64,000 nucleotides of DNA from NCBI GenBank assembly GCA_022702705.1, contig CM040434.1:23788001-23852000 (forward strand), read 5' to 3'. The notes under the pieces were generated by a model, which did not search any database, was not told the origin of the DNA, and worked only from the letters and a program-made list of their open reading frames with translations. Shown here in pieces: positions 12,504 through 23,712 of this stretch (position 1 is the stretch's first letter; the number at the start of each line of letters is the position of its first letter). The DNA is from Papilionanthe hookeriana x Papilionanthe teres (lineage: Eukaryota > Streptophyta > Magnoliopsida > Asparagales > Orchidaceae). The position numbers and the translations under genes were made by a program.

Positions 12504-12507
12504 AACA

Positions 12508-12866
12508 GAAGTTCTGCAGGTTCTTTTCATCACTTAATTACCTGTGCTGTTAATAACTTTCTACACACATAATATTAAAGAAATTGCTGGGTAAAGAAGT
12601 TTAACACAATACTACCACATTTTATACTAAAATATCACACTACATCCACATACATTTACTAATCCAATCCAAGATTACAATATCAGTCTGAAAACATTAA
12701 AAATTTAAAAACTATATAACTTTAACAACAATGTTTAAAAAGATCTACACCACATCATAATCAATTTCATAAACTAAACATTAATACTAAAGTTTTAAGA
12801 AAAGCATACAATCAATCATAACATCAAAGTTTATAAGTCAAATAACTAAACAAATAAACATAGAAT
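12508..12866 (-). other. N1 untranslated segment between ORF and copy A
   Basis: AT-rich sequence downstream (minus sense) of the ORF stop at 12867-12869. No repeat or coding signal beyond the GAAGT duplication at its left edge. Confidence 0.5.
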
Positions 12867-14034
12867 CTAATCTTCCGCATCAAAGTCCCAAACTATATCG
12901 TCATTTCCTTGATCAATGGGTTGAGTAGGCTGGTAATGACTGTAGTGGGGGCATTCAGGAAATATAACATCAAGCTCTACTCTCCTGTAATGATTATCAG
13001 CATCATAATAAGCTATCTCAAACTCCGAATGTCTCTGCAGATACTCACTGTCATAATCATGCCTTCGCTCTAATCCTCCAATTCTCTGATTAATATGCTC
13101 CAGTTTCTCTTCTATCTTCTCAAAAATCTTTCTCTACAGGGTCATCTAATTCATCAGATCATGAAGGGTAGGGGAACTGTAAGTAGGAGGGTCATAACTT
13201 GGAGAGGGAATATCTCTACTCGAAGAAGGTACATAACTCCTTGATCCAGATCTCCATCTTTCGTGGGATTCATAGGTTTTAATATTAGCTGGAGTAATGG
13301 GTTTCATAGGCTCCACCCATTCCTAATCATCTCTTGCCTCTACCCCAGTAATTGACAGAGTGTATAAATCAGACCAGGGTGTCCTAGTCCTCCTCCGCTC
13401 TCACTTCTAGCAGTGGCTAATATATTCTTGCAAATTACATTTCCCACATTAATACTCTTCTGATTCTGAATACAGAAATTCATAATTGCTCTATCTCTTG
13501 TTACCTCACTATGGTGATACGTGGGTAACAGAGCAGAACATATAAAATAATGTCAGGCTTTAGACAACGCATTCAACATAGACAGAGGAAAATTTACCCT
13601 TTCTCCCTGCTTGATCTTCCAAACTCCTTACGTGTCAGTGAGAAAGTCTAGCACTTCTTCCAGTGGTACTTCCATAGTACCAAAAGTATCATACTCCCTG
13701 GTGTGCAAGTCTCGTACTTCATAAAACGAATTGATTCTAGCAGCACTCGAAATCAACCAAAAATCCTCTCACCTTGATTGGTGCATCTTCTATCGTCGTC
13801 GATTGGCATAGAATTCTTGAACTATTTCCACCGTGCAGCTCTATTTCGTGGTGTAACGTAGTTCTCCCATCCTCTTTCCTTGATTATTCATTCCACTTCT
13901 CCTCCTGGATTTTTAAAAACTTGATCTTGAATGCATTTCCTAGCTTGAATGTTGTGAAAAAATCTTGACTGTGCCCTTGCATTCACAAATCAGTTTTTAT
14001 CGTAATCCAATCGTCTTCTTTGTCGTGGAGCCAT
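12867..14034 (-). pseudogene. N1 plant-transposon-domain ORF (Athila 3' ORF type), nearly complete
   Basis: On the minus strand an ATG at 14034 opens MAPRQRRRLDYDKN and the reading continues through several frames to a TAG at 12867-12869. Recognisable blocks are RKCIQDQVF, ERGWENYVTPRNRAARW, DDRRCT, NFPLSMLNALS and LGHPGLIYTL, and the acidic C-terminus ends near QGNDDIVWDFDAED. This matches the pattern of the 'putative plant transposon protein' domain common in the Athila 3' ORF or gag-like ORFs of plant elements. The function is unknown. At least five stops or frameshifts are present. A second, shorter copy of the domain lies just upstream (14875-15507). Confidence 0.62.
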
Positions 14035-14874
14035 TTTTTTTTCGATCTATGAAATTCACAAAAATCTTAACTAATCTCCAAAATATTACTAAAATGGCTT
14101 CCTAATATTACTAAAATCAATCTAAATCAAATTCCATGAATTTCTCCAAGTTTTTTCTTCACATTTCAAAATTTTCTCAAAATCCTCAATGTAGAAGAAA
14201 TTCATGGTGAAAATAAAAAGTTTTTACATAAGAGTGAAGCTCTTACCAAGGGAAGATGAAATCCAGTGTTAAAATATCTTGAAATTGTTCCAAATCCCAG
14301 ATCTATCATGCCCTAGGTAGGTTTTTTGAAGTTTTGAGAAAGAGGATGATGAATAGTGTCGGTTGATCGGTTAAAATATAATACATTTCACGATCTAGCT
14401 GTCGGCGAGCTAATTAATTCAGCAAGACCAAAGTTTAGGGAAAATCTTGCCGTCGACAGGGTCGATCTCGCCGTCAGCGGGATTTCTGAATTTTTAAAAA
14501 TTTTTATATTTTCAATTATGTTCAATTTAATTAAGCCTTGTTCTAATGTTCAGTCACTTAATTTGATATATTTTTCTAAGATTCGATATTCTACTGACTC
14601 ATATAAGGTTTACACAACACAAATATTATAACTTTTATAAATGAAATCCATGAACTTACAAACTTCAAATACCACAAAACTAACAATTGACTTAGAAAAT
14701 TAACCAAAACACATCTAACTCAGCATTGCAATCCATACCACAATACTCTAAATGCTGAGACTAAACAAACAACATACAATCTCATATAAACAAAGATTAA
14801 CTTTGTAAAATCCAAATTATATTAAAAACTAAGTTCAAATCAACACACATAAATAAAATAAGGATAAATCTCTG
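14035..14874 (-). other. N1 spacer between two plant-transposon-domain ORFs
   Basis: AT-rich and without coding signal. At 14391-14482 it holds three copies of the GC-rich motif otherwise found in the N1 LTR. This places the box upstream of the ORF at 14034 in sense direction. Confidence 0.55.
14391..14482. repeat. Internal copy of the LTR GC-rich box
   Basis: Three motif copies (CTAGCTGTCGGCGAG, CTTGCCGTCGACAGG, CTCGCCGTCAGCGGG) closely resemble those at 3933-4103 and 23430-23530. Confidence 0.8.
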
Positions 14875-15507
14875 CTACTCATTGGAATCTGAACTAACTT
14901 CTTCCCTGATAATCCCAATAGATCGTCGGTGCACAAATAGATTGTAGAAAGACCTGAATGGGAATTCTTCTGTAGAATCTTCTTCAATCCATCCCTTATG
15001 TCTTAACAATCGTATGAAACTTGCCTCCAGATGTCCTGAATGATCGAAAAGCTCCTTCATTCTCCAACTATGTGATCGAATAAATCGAGATATTATCAAT
15101 AGAATTCATCACATTCTGTAATTCATTCTCCAATCCTTTAATTTTTCGTAGAATCAGGTTAGTTTTATCTGTCAAAGGCCTGATTAAAGGATTGTTTTGA
15201 GATGCTTGATCAGAGATAATTGTTATATCATCATTGTTATCTAAAGTAGGAAACATATATGTTGGATCTAATGGTTTCCAGGGTAACACCACTTTTCCCA
15301 AGCTTCGTAGGAAACTTGATACTGACTACATAAAGCAAAAATTGTTGATGGGTGTCCGAGTCCATGAGTCGATCCATTCACAATTAATCCTAATGCAGAC
15401 TTCACAATGATAGATCCAACATCGATAGGCAATCCAGATTGAATACAATAATTTAAAATTGCGCAGTCCTTCGAGACTTTGTTTACCCTCATAGTGGGTA
15501 ATAACTT
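14875..15507 (-). pseudogene. N1 plant-transposon-domain ORF remnant, C-terminal half
   Basis: Three overlapping minus-strand frames carry one degraded protein. Blocks are ILNYCIQSGLPIDVGSII, GLGHPSTIFALCSQYQV, then ENELQNVMNSID and a C-terminal part with WIEEDSTEE. GLGHPSTIFALC corresponds to LGHPGLIYTL of the ORF at 12867-14034 and to GLGYPTLITALC of Ath4 at about 51230, so all three belong to one family. Copy B cuts it off at 15508 and the N-terminal half is lost. Frameshifts occur near 15270 and 15070. No function is known for this domain. Confidence 0.62.
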
Positions 15508-15593
15508 TGTCGGCATATTTTTAGGTTGTAAGTTTAATTTTAAAAAAATGGTCGCCTACAGAAGTTGTCGGTGAATTTTAAATTATAAATTTA

Positions 15594-15594
<1 letters not shown>

Positions 15595-15669
<75 letters not shown>
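15595..15669. repeat. (TA)n microsatellite in copy B
   Basis: About 37 TA units. Copy A has only a short TA run at the same place (5418-5433) and copy C has none, so the array expanded after insertion. Confidence 0.95.
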
Positions 15670-15672
<3 letters not shown>

Positions 15673-17799
15673 AGAAAGTAGTATTTGATTTTGAAAATAA
15701 CTTTAACTTTGAAAATTTTAAGATATGAAATCAAACCGATCTCACATTCCAAATAGTTTATTTGAGCACCGCATCACAAACCGTGTATCTATCCCGAGGA
15801 ATAGACACACTGCTTTATGATGGGGCTCGATTAAATAAACTAGAAGATTTGTGACATCCATTTGGTCTGCGAACCAATTTTATAAGCCGACATGTTCCCC
15901 TGCTTAATACAAATAAAATAAATAGGGTTTATATTACCTGACTTCTTAAAGTTCCCTGTAAGGGCAAGCCCCTATAGTTAATTACATCTTAAATGACGAA
16001 AATCATTTAAGAAAACGCTCGATAATGATCAGTGGTTTTGCTCTCAAGAGCTTCAAAGTTTAAGGTTTTCAAAGGTTTGGATTTTTGAAATTTCAATAGG
16101 GATTAGCTCAAATTCGGAACAGTTTATTTTGGGAATCTAAATGAAGAAAAGTAAGAGAAGCTGAAGATCCAAGAAGAATCTTGGCAACTTCCCAAACTAT
16201 CCTATTGTTTCGCTTAAATTAGGGAAAATTATTTAATATTTCAATCTTGCCAATTATAATTAATTAGGACTTATATTTATATGAAATAATCACACAAATA
16301 GCCTCGAAGATGTGAGGGTTTATGTCGTACCGAACGACTACCTCGTGAATCCTAAGACCGGTTAAGGCTTAATTTGCATAACATGGTTATGCAAATGTTT
16401 AACGAAGAGTTGAGGATTTATGTTGCACTAGGCAAACTACCTCGAAGTCCTATGGATTGGTTATTTAATTCTAAGAAAGGTTTTGCTGAAGTAGACCCGA
16501 GTTTTGCTGATGAAGATGGCTATGCTGCCCACCATGCTCCGAGCTCCTTGTTTGTTGTAGAGGTTTAGTTTTAGAAGGTGAAAATCAAGAGATGAGAGAA
16601 GTGTTTTGGTTTAGAAATCTTAAAGTCTAAATATTTTTAATATTTTAATTAAAACAAATCTTAAAGTTGTTTAAACAGAACCGATTAAGATCCCACGGTT
16701 CCGTCATCCCGACACCGTTATTTTCATCGAATTCACTTAGTCTAGATGAATTTGCTAAACTCAACTGAATGAGTTCCACACTTTCATTTAGACCGTGGGA
16801 AATCTCGTTAGCAACACGTGGGTTACATCATCTGAGGTATTACCAATCATTCAACGAGACATTTTAATTTAGTTGTAATGGTAGTTTTGTTGTTCTGTTT
16901 GTGATTAAATTTTGAGTTGTTTTATATTTTGGAATGTTGTAGCGGTGAATTTTATCTTTTGGTGACTTTTAATTTAGTTCTGGTTTCAGTTTTGGGGACT
17001 ATCCTAAAGGTTTTAGTTTTCATGCAACAGTCTTGTTTAACATGCAAGAAAAAGTAAAGTACAGTGCATGTAAGTAAATTGCAACAAAGGTAAATTGCAA
17101 TAAAATAAAAGCGTACCTGGAGGGTCTTCCCGTCATCCCAAGCTACACTTAAAACACATGTTAAGGCATTTAAATATTTCAACAAGTACCTAGGTAAAGC
17201 TAAGGGAAGGTTTTGGTTGTCTACCAAAATCCTAATCCTATAACTAGTCATCTCCTATGACGTCTAGGTTCATTGTTTTGTTTAAGGATAATTTTCTTCA
17301 TCAAAGAACAATTAAATTCAATTGTTCTTCTAAAATATCCCATCATATTGAGGAAATGTGTAGGACGGGTCCTAAACATCTTTTCAATACTTCTGGGATC
17401 ATTTCGAGTCCAAATGAATTTTATTGTACAGATGACTTAATCATCCAAGGTTCTAGTTAAATTTGGTTTCTTGCTCAGTGAACAAGGATGTTTGATTATC
17501 CTATGAGTGAAGTGACATCTCACTTATTGCTCCATTTAAGAGTTATAATAGTTAAAGCCTTTAGGGGCAAGTTGGTTTGTTAAAGAATTTAACCATTCTT
17601 AATTGAAGTTTAAGTTAATGGTTTAAAGTGATTTAGTTTAATTATGAGGTTTTAATTAATAATTTTAAGTTTGGAATAGTGTTCAAATTATTTTTGGTTT
17701 AAATCTTTATACTTTAAGTGATCTTAATATTTTAAACTTGTTTTACTTTTATTATCGAATGATGTTAATTTAATATAATTAAAATTTATTTTAATTGGT

Positions 17800-17945
17800 T
17801 TTAACTTAATTTAATTTAATTTATTTTCAATATTTTAGATTTAATTTAATTTAATTTAATTGTTAAACTGTTAATTTAATTTAATTTTAATTTTAATTTA
17901 ATTTTTACTTAATTTAATTTAATTTAATTTAATTTAATTTAATTG
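17800..17945. repeat. (TTTAA)n-like low-complexity tract in copy B
   Basis: Repeated TTTAA units with interruptions. A larger version lies at the same place in copy C. Confidence 0.85.
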
Positions 17946-19468
17946 TTAAACCACTTAATATTTTGAGCTTTCCTTCAATTTAAGGGTTATTATTTTTAAT
18001 TTTTAATTTACTTAGTTTGGGTTATCATTTTAATCTTAATTAAGAGTTAAATATTATTGAAATGATTTATTTAGGGATTTTTATTAAAGAATTAATATCC
18101 TCTCAAGTTATATCCCTAATTTTAATAATTCAAATTTTCATTAATCTTCCAAAATTTAAATTGTTTAAATAATTAAAGTTTCATTTTTTGGTTTATTAAG
18201 AGTGATTAATGGGTTCCTACCCTTTTAATTTCCCAAAGTTTCAATCATCCAAGAAAGATAAAATCAAATATTTTACCCCCCACTTTAATTAAACCTAAAA
18301 TTTTAAAAAAGGGGTTTAAATTCTTTAATTACCTTTATGCCCTTTTAGGCTTATTTCTTTCATAACTCACTAAATTGAGTTCAAATAAACTTGATATTTT
18401 TATTTCACCTCACTCACATGTCAATTAACACATTAGAGGAGAAAATGTGATTTTTCTGAATTTGATTTATTTATATAATTATTTTTAGTGAAAAATAGAG
18501 ATTTTCAATGGAAATTCCATAACATGACCAAGGAAAGGTTTCTGTCCTTAAGAAAATTATGGAATATTTCTAATGACAAAGGACCACTTGGACCAATTTT
18601 GGTGATTTTTTAAATTATATTTTATTTATTATAATTATTTTGATTTTCAGAGTATTAATTAATTATAAAATAAAATTAAAATTGAAAAATAGATTTTATA
18701 TTTTTCTTAAATCTCTTTGACCTCAAGGAGTTCATAGAAAAAAATTTTACAATTTTTTGATTTTTCTTTCATTTATTGGAATTAATTTAGTGAAAAAGTT
18801 GGAAACTAGATTTTTTAATTTTAAAAATTGTTTTAAGCATTTAAAATTCAATATCTTAACTTAGAGACTTGGGAAAAATATTTGGTTTGTTCCTAAGTGA
18901 TTAGGAGTCAAAATGTGACATTTTTATAATTTTTAATATTTTTGTGATTTTGATTATTTTTTAATTATTTAAATATTGAAATACCATTAAAAATGAAAAA
19001 TTTTAAAAAATTCCAATTTTAATTTTTATAAACTCCTCTAATACCAGAGAGCTCACAAAACTAATTTGGTGAATTTTTGAAATGTATTTATGAAGTTATG
19101 AATTTTTTAAGTTTAATTTTGCTCATGTGGCTTAATTAATCCATTTAGTGGGGCTAAACATTTCCAATTGATTTTAAATTTTTATGTGAGGTCCCTCTAA
19201 TCCCAAAGATCAATGGAGAATTGTTTTCAAGTTATTTTAATGTGTGGTTAACCCTAATTAATTAAAGTTTAATTTTGAGTAATTAGGCCAATTAGGATTA
19301 TTCTTAATGAATTAACCCAAGATATAATTATCCCAGGGTGCTCTGGTCCTAAGAAACTTCCTCAAATTTTTCTAGAATTTATTAAATAATATGCTAATTA
19401 TTGGAATTAAAATACCAAAAACAATGATCTAAACTTGAAAAATACATAACTTTCTATAGAGATGTGTT

Positions 19469-19489
19469 GACCTCATTTTTGATGAGGTC
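19469..19489 (+). other. LTR terminal hairpin, copy E
   Basis: GACCTCAT-TTTTG-ATGAGGTC, a perfect 8-bp stem. Confidence 0.88.
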
Positions 19490-21849
19490 TTCTCTTCTTC
19501 TCTTTAGTACTTAGGATCTAGCCTTAGGCTTTTCCTTCGACTATCTTAGAGGACTAGAATCGAGACCCACCTTCTAGAAATTCAAACCACTTCTTAACTC
19601 CCCGCAAACTCCACAAAATTGATCGTAGACCCCTAATCACCTAGAGGGTTGAAATCAAATGTGGAAGTTTAAAGGATGAGTTCCTATAGGACTCTTTGGC
19701 CTTAGGACTGCCCTGGGTGGCCTGGTCTGGTGAAGGGGCTGACTTACACACACTACACTTATACACTACATCTACACACTACACTTCCACATACCTCCTA
19801 AAGCCACACCCATACCTAACTTGACCTCCTGACTCATGTGGGTGATTCACATGGATGGTCCTTAACCCCTAAGCCCTTGCGCAAGAGGGTTAGGAACAAC
19901 ATAGATGAATGCCTCAAATGAGTCCCTTCATGGCTCATGTGGGCTTGATATGGCTTCATGGCTCAACCAAAATGATTTCTTTCCACTTAAATTCACCCAA
20001 TCTTCAATTTCCCAAATTTTCAATTTTTGACCCCGGACCCTACACCCGCTAACCTTACCCAAAACCCTCGAAATTACCCAAATTTCTCAAAAATTTCCAA
20101 ATTACCTAAAATTCTCCAAAATCAATCCCAAACATTTCCACATCACTTAAACTGATCATCCATACCCAAAAATACCAAAAATTCCAAGAAAACCTCCCAA
20201 TACCCTCCAAATACCCAAAATACCCCTCTTGGCCTAAAAATCCAAAAATTCAGAAAATTCCCAGAAAATTCCAAAAAATCTCAAATATTCCCAATTTCAT
20301 TTTGTCCAATTACACCATGGGCCAATTTTGTCAATTTACCCTACTTTTGTTAAAACCCCCAATTTGACCCATTTTAACCCTAAGTGCACCCAATGTCAAA
20401 CCAAACCGACCCAATTGACCCTAATTTTGGTCCAATTCAATTCTAAACTTCAAATCAATATCCCAAATACCAATCTAGACTAAATCCAAGCCCAATTTGA
20501 TTGACATTTGGATCCAATCTCACTTTTGGCCTTAAAGCCCAATTTGGACCCATGACCTAAACCTAACCCAAACTCACCCAATTCAACTCCAATTAACCCC
20601 AAACCTTTTCTAAATCTTCCTTAACATTCCCACAAACAAAACACTAACATGATTTGCCCAAAATTTAGACCCAAACCCCACTCAAATTCAACCCAAGGCT
20701 AAAAGGCCCATTTTTGACCTAAACCCAAACCTAACCCAAATGAGCCCAAACCCCAAAATCAAAGCCCAACCAAAGCCAAAACCTCTTTGAAACACCCCCA
20801 TAAACATTTCTAAACATTGATTTTATATTAATTTCAACCCTAGCCCAACATTAGCCCAACTTGGCCCACTTGGACCTACATAGGCCCACTTACCAAATAA
20901 ACCCAAATTCAAACTAATTCAACTCCAAATCACATCAAATTGATTCCAAGCCCTTCATAGAACATCCCTAAACCAATTATGACATTTATTTGACAAAGTT
21001 CTTCACAAAATTTTTATCCAAATGCCCATCCTAAAATCAAAAGCCCATTTCCCTTAAACTTTCCTAAAAGCCCACTTCACCACATCGAAAGGCCCAAAAT
21101 CTACCCTAAAGCCCACATGACATCTCCATTTGTCATCCACTTAATTAAATCCATTACCTAAGTCCTAAATTCACCATCAAATTATTCCAAATCAAGTTTC
21201 ATACAAATTTCCATCAAATTACCAAAAATTCTTAAAACCCATTTTCATGAAATTGACCAAACCTTTTCCCAAGCCAATGGTGAGCCATGCAAGCCATGGA
21301 CAAGCCACATGAAGCCATGGAAGGCTTGACATGTGATCAAGCCATTAATGGCAAAAGGAGGGGCCCCTTTCCTAATCCTCCTTAACCCCTTTTTTACCTT
21401 AAGCATGTCACACACTAAACCATGCTTAGCCACCTCATCATGGATGGAGACCACACCACTCTCCCTTGGCGACCCAACCGATTCTCTCAGCCCAAAATCG
21501 AGGCCATGGGGAGGTGCACCCAACCCAAACCAATGGGTTGACCAAATTAAGGCCAAAATGACCCCCTCCCCAATCCATTTTAATTCAAACACTTTACACA
21601 TGTCCAAGCCCAATTTACTTCACCATTGCCAAGCCCTGACCTCCCTGGTCAAGATGGTGACCCATGCCCGCCGGCCGCCCGCCCGGATCGCCGGAAAACA
21701 CCACACCCGAGAGCTCACATGTGAGCCAACTTTGAAATTCCACCTCGCCGAGCCGCCCCATGCCCAATGGCCACCATGGTCGTTCTTCCCATGACCGGAG
21801 CAGATCGATCCCAACCCTTGTCCATCCCCGGGAGGCTCTCCGACCACCT

Positions 21850-21859
21850 CTATTTAAAC
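21850..21859 (+). promoter_or_regulatory. TATA-box candidate, copy E
   Basis: CTATTTAAAC lies 2385 bp from the LTR start, followed by a C-rich, AT-poor leader. The element is conserved in A, C and F. Confidence 0.55.
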
Positions 21860-22446
21860 CCGACCCCCTCACGGCCATGAGAGGAGCCGAGCACAAACCT
21901 TGCCGAAACTCGCCAAAATTGTTCCGGACCCTTCTCCACCCTTAGAGCGAGTTGATCCCAGTGTCAATTTGCCCTAATCCCCACCGATAAAATCCAATTT
22001 CCCAACCGAAATTCCACCCAAAACCGGGCACTTCTCCACAAGGTGAGCCAATTCCCAAATTAATTGATTCTACACCTTCACCGTACCAAGGGAAGGTGTC
22101 CACCGACAAAAGCCCCATCTCCGAGCCACCCCGTTGCTCCAGCCCTCCAAGCTTTGTGATCGGGCTTGGTCGAAATCACATCCGTACAATTCACTGCGAC
22201 CGGGAGACTTCATCCGGAGCTTGCTGGGATCCAATCGAAGGTGCAACAACTCTCAGATTGAAGCCACACTTCTCTGAGCAAAGGTATGAGCTAATTCTTC
22301 ATCCCAAGCTTCTGGAGATTCTCCATTTCAAATGCCTTAGTTTCAATGCATGATAGCCGTATAGATGTGTTCGTCTCTTCAAGACGAATCAATAGAGCAT
22401 AAGAACATGAAAATCCATTGAGTATCGAGTGAGATCTTAGGGATTT

Positions 22447-22662
22447 AGTGTGGACGGCTCTCGGGTGAGGACGCTCGGGGACGATGAACGGATGCCGTCC
22501 ATTCAATACACGCGCGGACGAACGGCTCAGATGGCGTCGGACCGGAGACGGTACGAGAACCGCGGGGCCCGGGCCGCCGACTCGGTGGCGGCGTCGAATG
22601 GGAGCGCGACGCGTGTGCGTTCGGAGCCGCCGAGGTCGACGCGGCGCCGCGTGGATAAATAG
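22447..22662 (+). promoter_or_regulatory. CpG-rich box of giant LTR, copy E
   Basis: Dense in CGCG, CCGGG and GGCGGCG, in contrast to the AT-rich sequence on both sides. It ends at GTGGATAAATAG, a second TATA-like string. Confidence 0.6.
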
Positions 22663-23340
22663 AAAATTAGGGTATTTTTCTATTTATTTAATTCCCTAAA
22701 CTTCAAAAATTCATATCTCTGTGTAGAAAAATCAGAAAAATAAAATAAAAATACGCTCTTGCTCAGTGAAGAGAGGAGAATAATGTGGAAAAGAAATCAT
22801 TTAATTTCATCAAGTATTTTATTTTTTATAATTTATTTACTCTCTGCATACTTTTAATTCTCCATGCATGTATACAATTCACCATGGCATGAGACCATAG
22901 GGCTTTTGAAGCCTCTGAATTTGGGAACATTCCCTGAATTTTCCAAAGTCGGAGGCCATCCCTATGAAAAGTTATTGATTTTTCAAATTCATGTTGTCGT
23001 TTTGAGTATTTTAATTCCAATAAATAGCATGTTGTGAAATAAATTCTAGGAAAATTTGGTGATGTTCCTTATGACCTGAGAACCTTAGGAAAAATAGGTT
23101 TTGAGTTAGTTCATTTAAAACAACCCTAATTGGCTTAAAAACCCAAAATAGGTCTCTAATTAATTAGAGTTAACCATGCATCAAATTGACTTGAAATCAA
23201 TTCTCCACCGACCTTTAGGATCGGAGGAACCCACCATAAAAATTTGAGGTCAATTGGACTTGGTTAGCCCCACTAATTGGGTTGATTAAGCCACTTAGCC
23301 ATTTTAAACTTTAAAAATTCATAACTTTTAAAATACCTTT

Positions 23341-23707
23341 ATTTATAGAAGGTGTCAAATCTTCAAAGGTTGCTTAAGCACCTCTTCAAAAAGCGTCCAG
23401 GTTCATTCTATCTGGCTCTTTTCAACTGTCTCGCCGTCGGCGGGCTCGATCCCACCGTCAGCGGGCTTCTACAAGGTGTGCTAACCGCACCGATCTCGCT
23501 GTCGGCGGGCTCGATCTCGCCGTCGGCGGGATAGTTGATTTTTCATCAAATTGAGTCCTTTTTGCTCCAAATCCGCTTCTTTTGTGCTTTTTGCTTTCAA
23601 TACTTATAATTCTTCATTCCTGCAATAAAACAAAGAAAATACCTTTCTTTAAAGTACAATTTCATATGAAATTGGTATAAAATTTGTAGTATATTTTCTT
23701 GTGGTCA
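23341..23707 (-). mobile_element. N1 5' LTR remnant
   Basis: Matches the first part of the N1 3' LTR (3843-4280), including the GC-rich box (23430-23530, four motif copies) and the terminal bases TGTGGTCA. The rest of the LTR was lost in the deletion that joined it to copy E at about 23340. Confidence 0.85.
23430..23530. repeat. GC-rich repeat box in N1 5' LTR
   Basis: Four copies of the CTCGCCGTCGGCGGG-type motif. The 3' LTR box has two more, so unit number differs between the LTRs of one element. Confidence 0.85.
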
Positions 23708-23712
23708 ATGAC
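23708..23712 (+). repeat. Right target-site duplication of N1 (ATGAC)
   Basis: Partner of 2714-2718. H1 RT resumes immediately with CTCATTCAC. Confidence 0.9.

Larger units (their letters stand above)
5332..12507 (-). mobile_element. Copy A: 7.2-kb giant solo LTR
   Basis: The 7176-bp segment is bounded by target duplications GAAGT (5327-5331 and 12508-12512). The plus strand starts as a diverged form of TGTCGGCATATTTTTAGG and ends GAGGTCAACA; in LTR sense it therefore runs TGTTGACC...CCGACA on the minus strand. It contains no protein domain, no internal repeat of its own ends and no PBS or PPT. Copy D shows that sequence with these ends follows a purine tract in H1, so this is a solo LTR. 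In sense direction it has a terminal hairpin, a TATA box 2.35 kb in, a CpG-rich box and then AT-rich sequence. Confidence 0.82.
15508..19464 (-). mobile_element. Copy B: giant LTR, about half present
   Basis: The plus strand starts TGTCGGCATATTTTTAGG at 15508 and follows copy A base for base in outline up to the equivalent of A position about 9045. There it is cut by copy E (TGTTGACC at 19465). The left target duplication would be AACTT (15503-15507); its partner is gone. The remaining half of the LTR is missing. Confidence 0.8.
19465..23340 (+). mobile_element. Copy E: giant LTR inserted in copy B, 3' part deleted
   Basis: It starts TGTTGACC directly after copy-B sequence ending AGATG, which would be its left target duplication. 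It matches copy A (reversed) from its end to A position about 8640 and then stops within ACTTTTAAAATACC at the junction with the N1 5' LTR remnant. A full copy would run about 3.3 kb further to GCCGACA. It contains the terminal hairpin, TATA candidate and CpG-rich box in the same order as F. Confidence 0.82.
2719..23707 (-). mobile_element. N1: Athila-like LTR retrotransposon nested in H1
   Basis: The insert is 20,989 bp with 5-bp duplications ATGAC. On the minus strand it has a 5' LTR remnant (23707 down to 23341), a missing gag-pol, two plant-transposon-domain ORF remnants (15507-14875 and 14034-12867), a 3' untranslated region, purine tracts and a 3' LTR (4280-2719). Copies A, B and E of the giant LTR family lie within it and account for about 15 kb of its length. 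The region between the 5' LTR and position 15507 has been replaced by B and E and trimmed by deletion. Confidence 0.82.

Noticed and set aside
13000..13200. Possible host gene exon
   Set aside because: The acidic, tyrosine-rich reading is the C-terminus of the plant-transposon-domain ORF on the minus strand, not a host gene.
21245..22700. Cluster of open frames on both strands in copy E, also in F, C and A
   Set aside because: GC-rich LTR sequence with few stops. No shared protein reading is preserved among the copies and no domain is recognisable.
15508..23340. B and E as one giant LTR with an internal inversion
   Set aside because: B and E overlap by about 400 bp of the same LTR part, and E starts with a clean TGTTGACC terminus in the middle of B sequence, which fits insertion followed by deletion better than an inversion.
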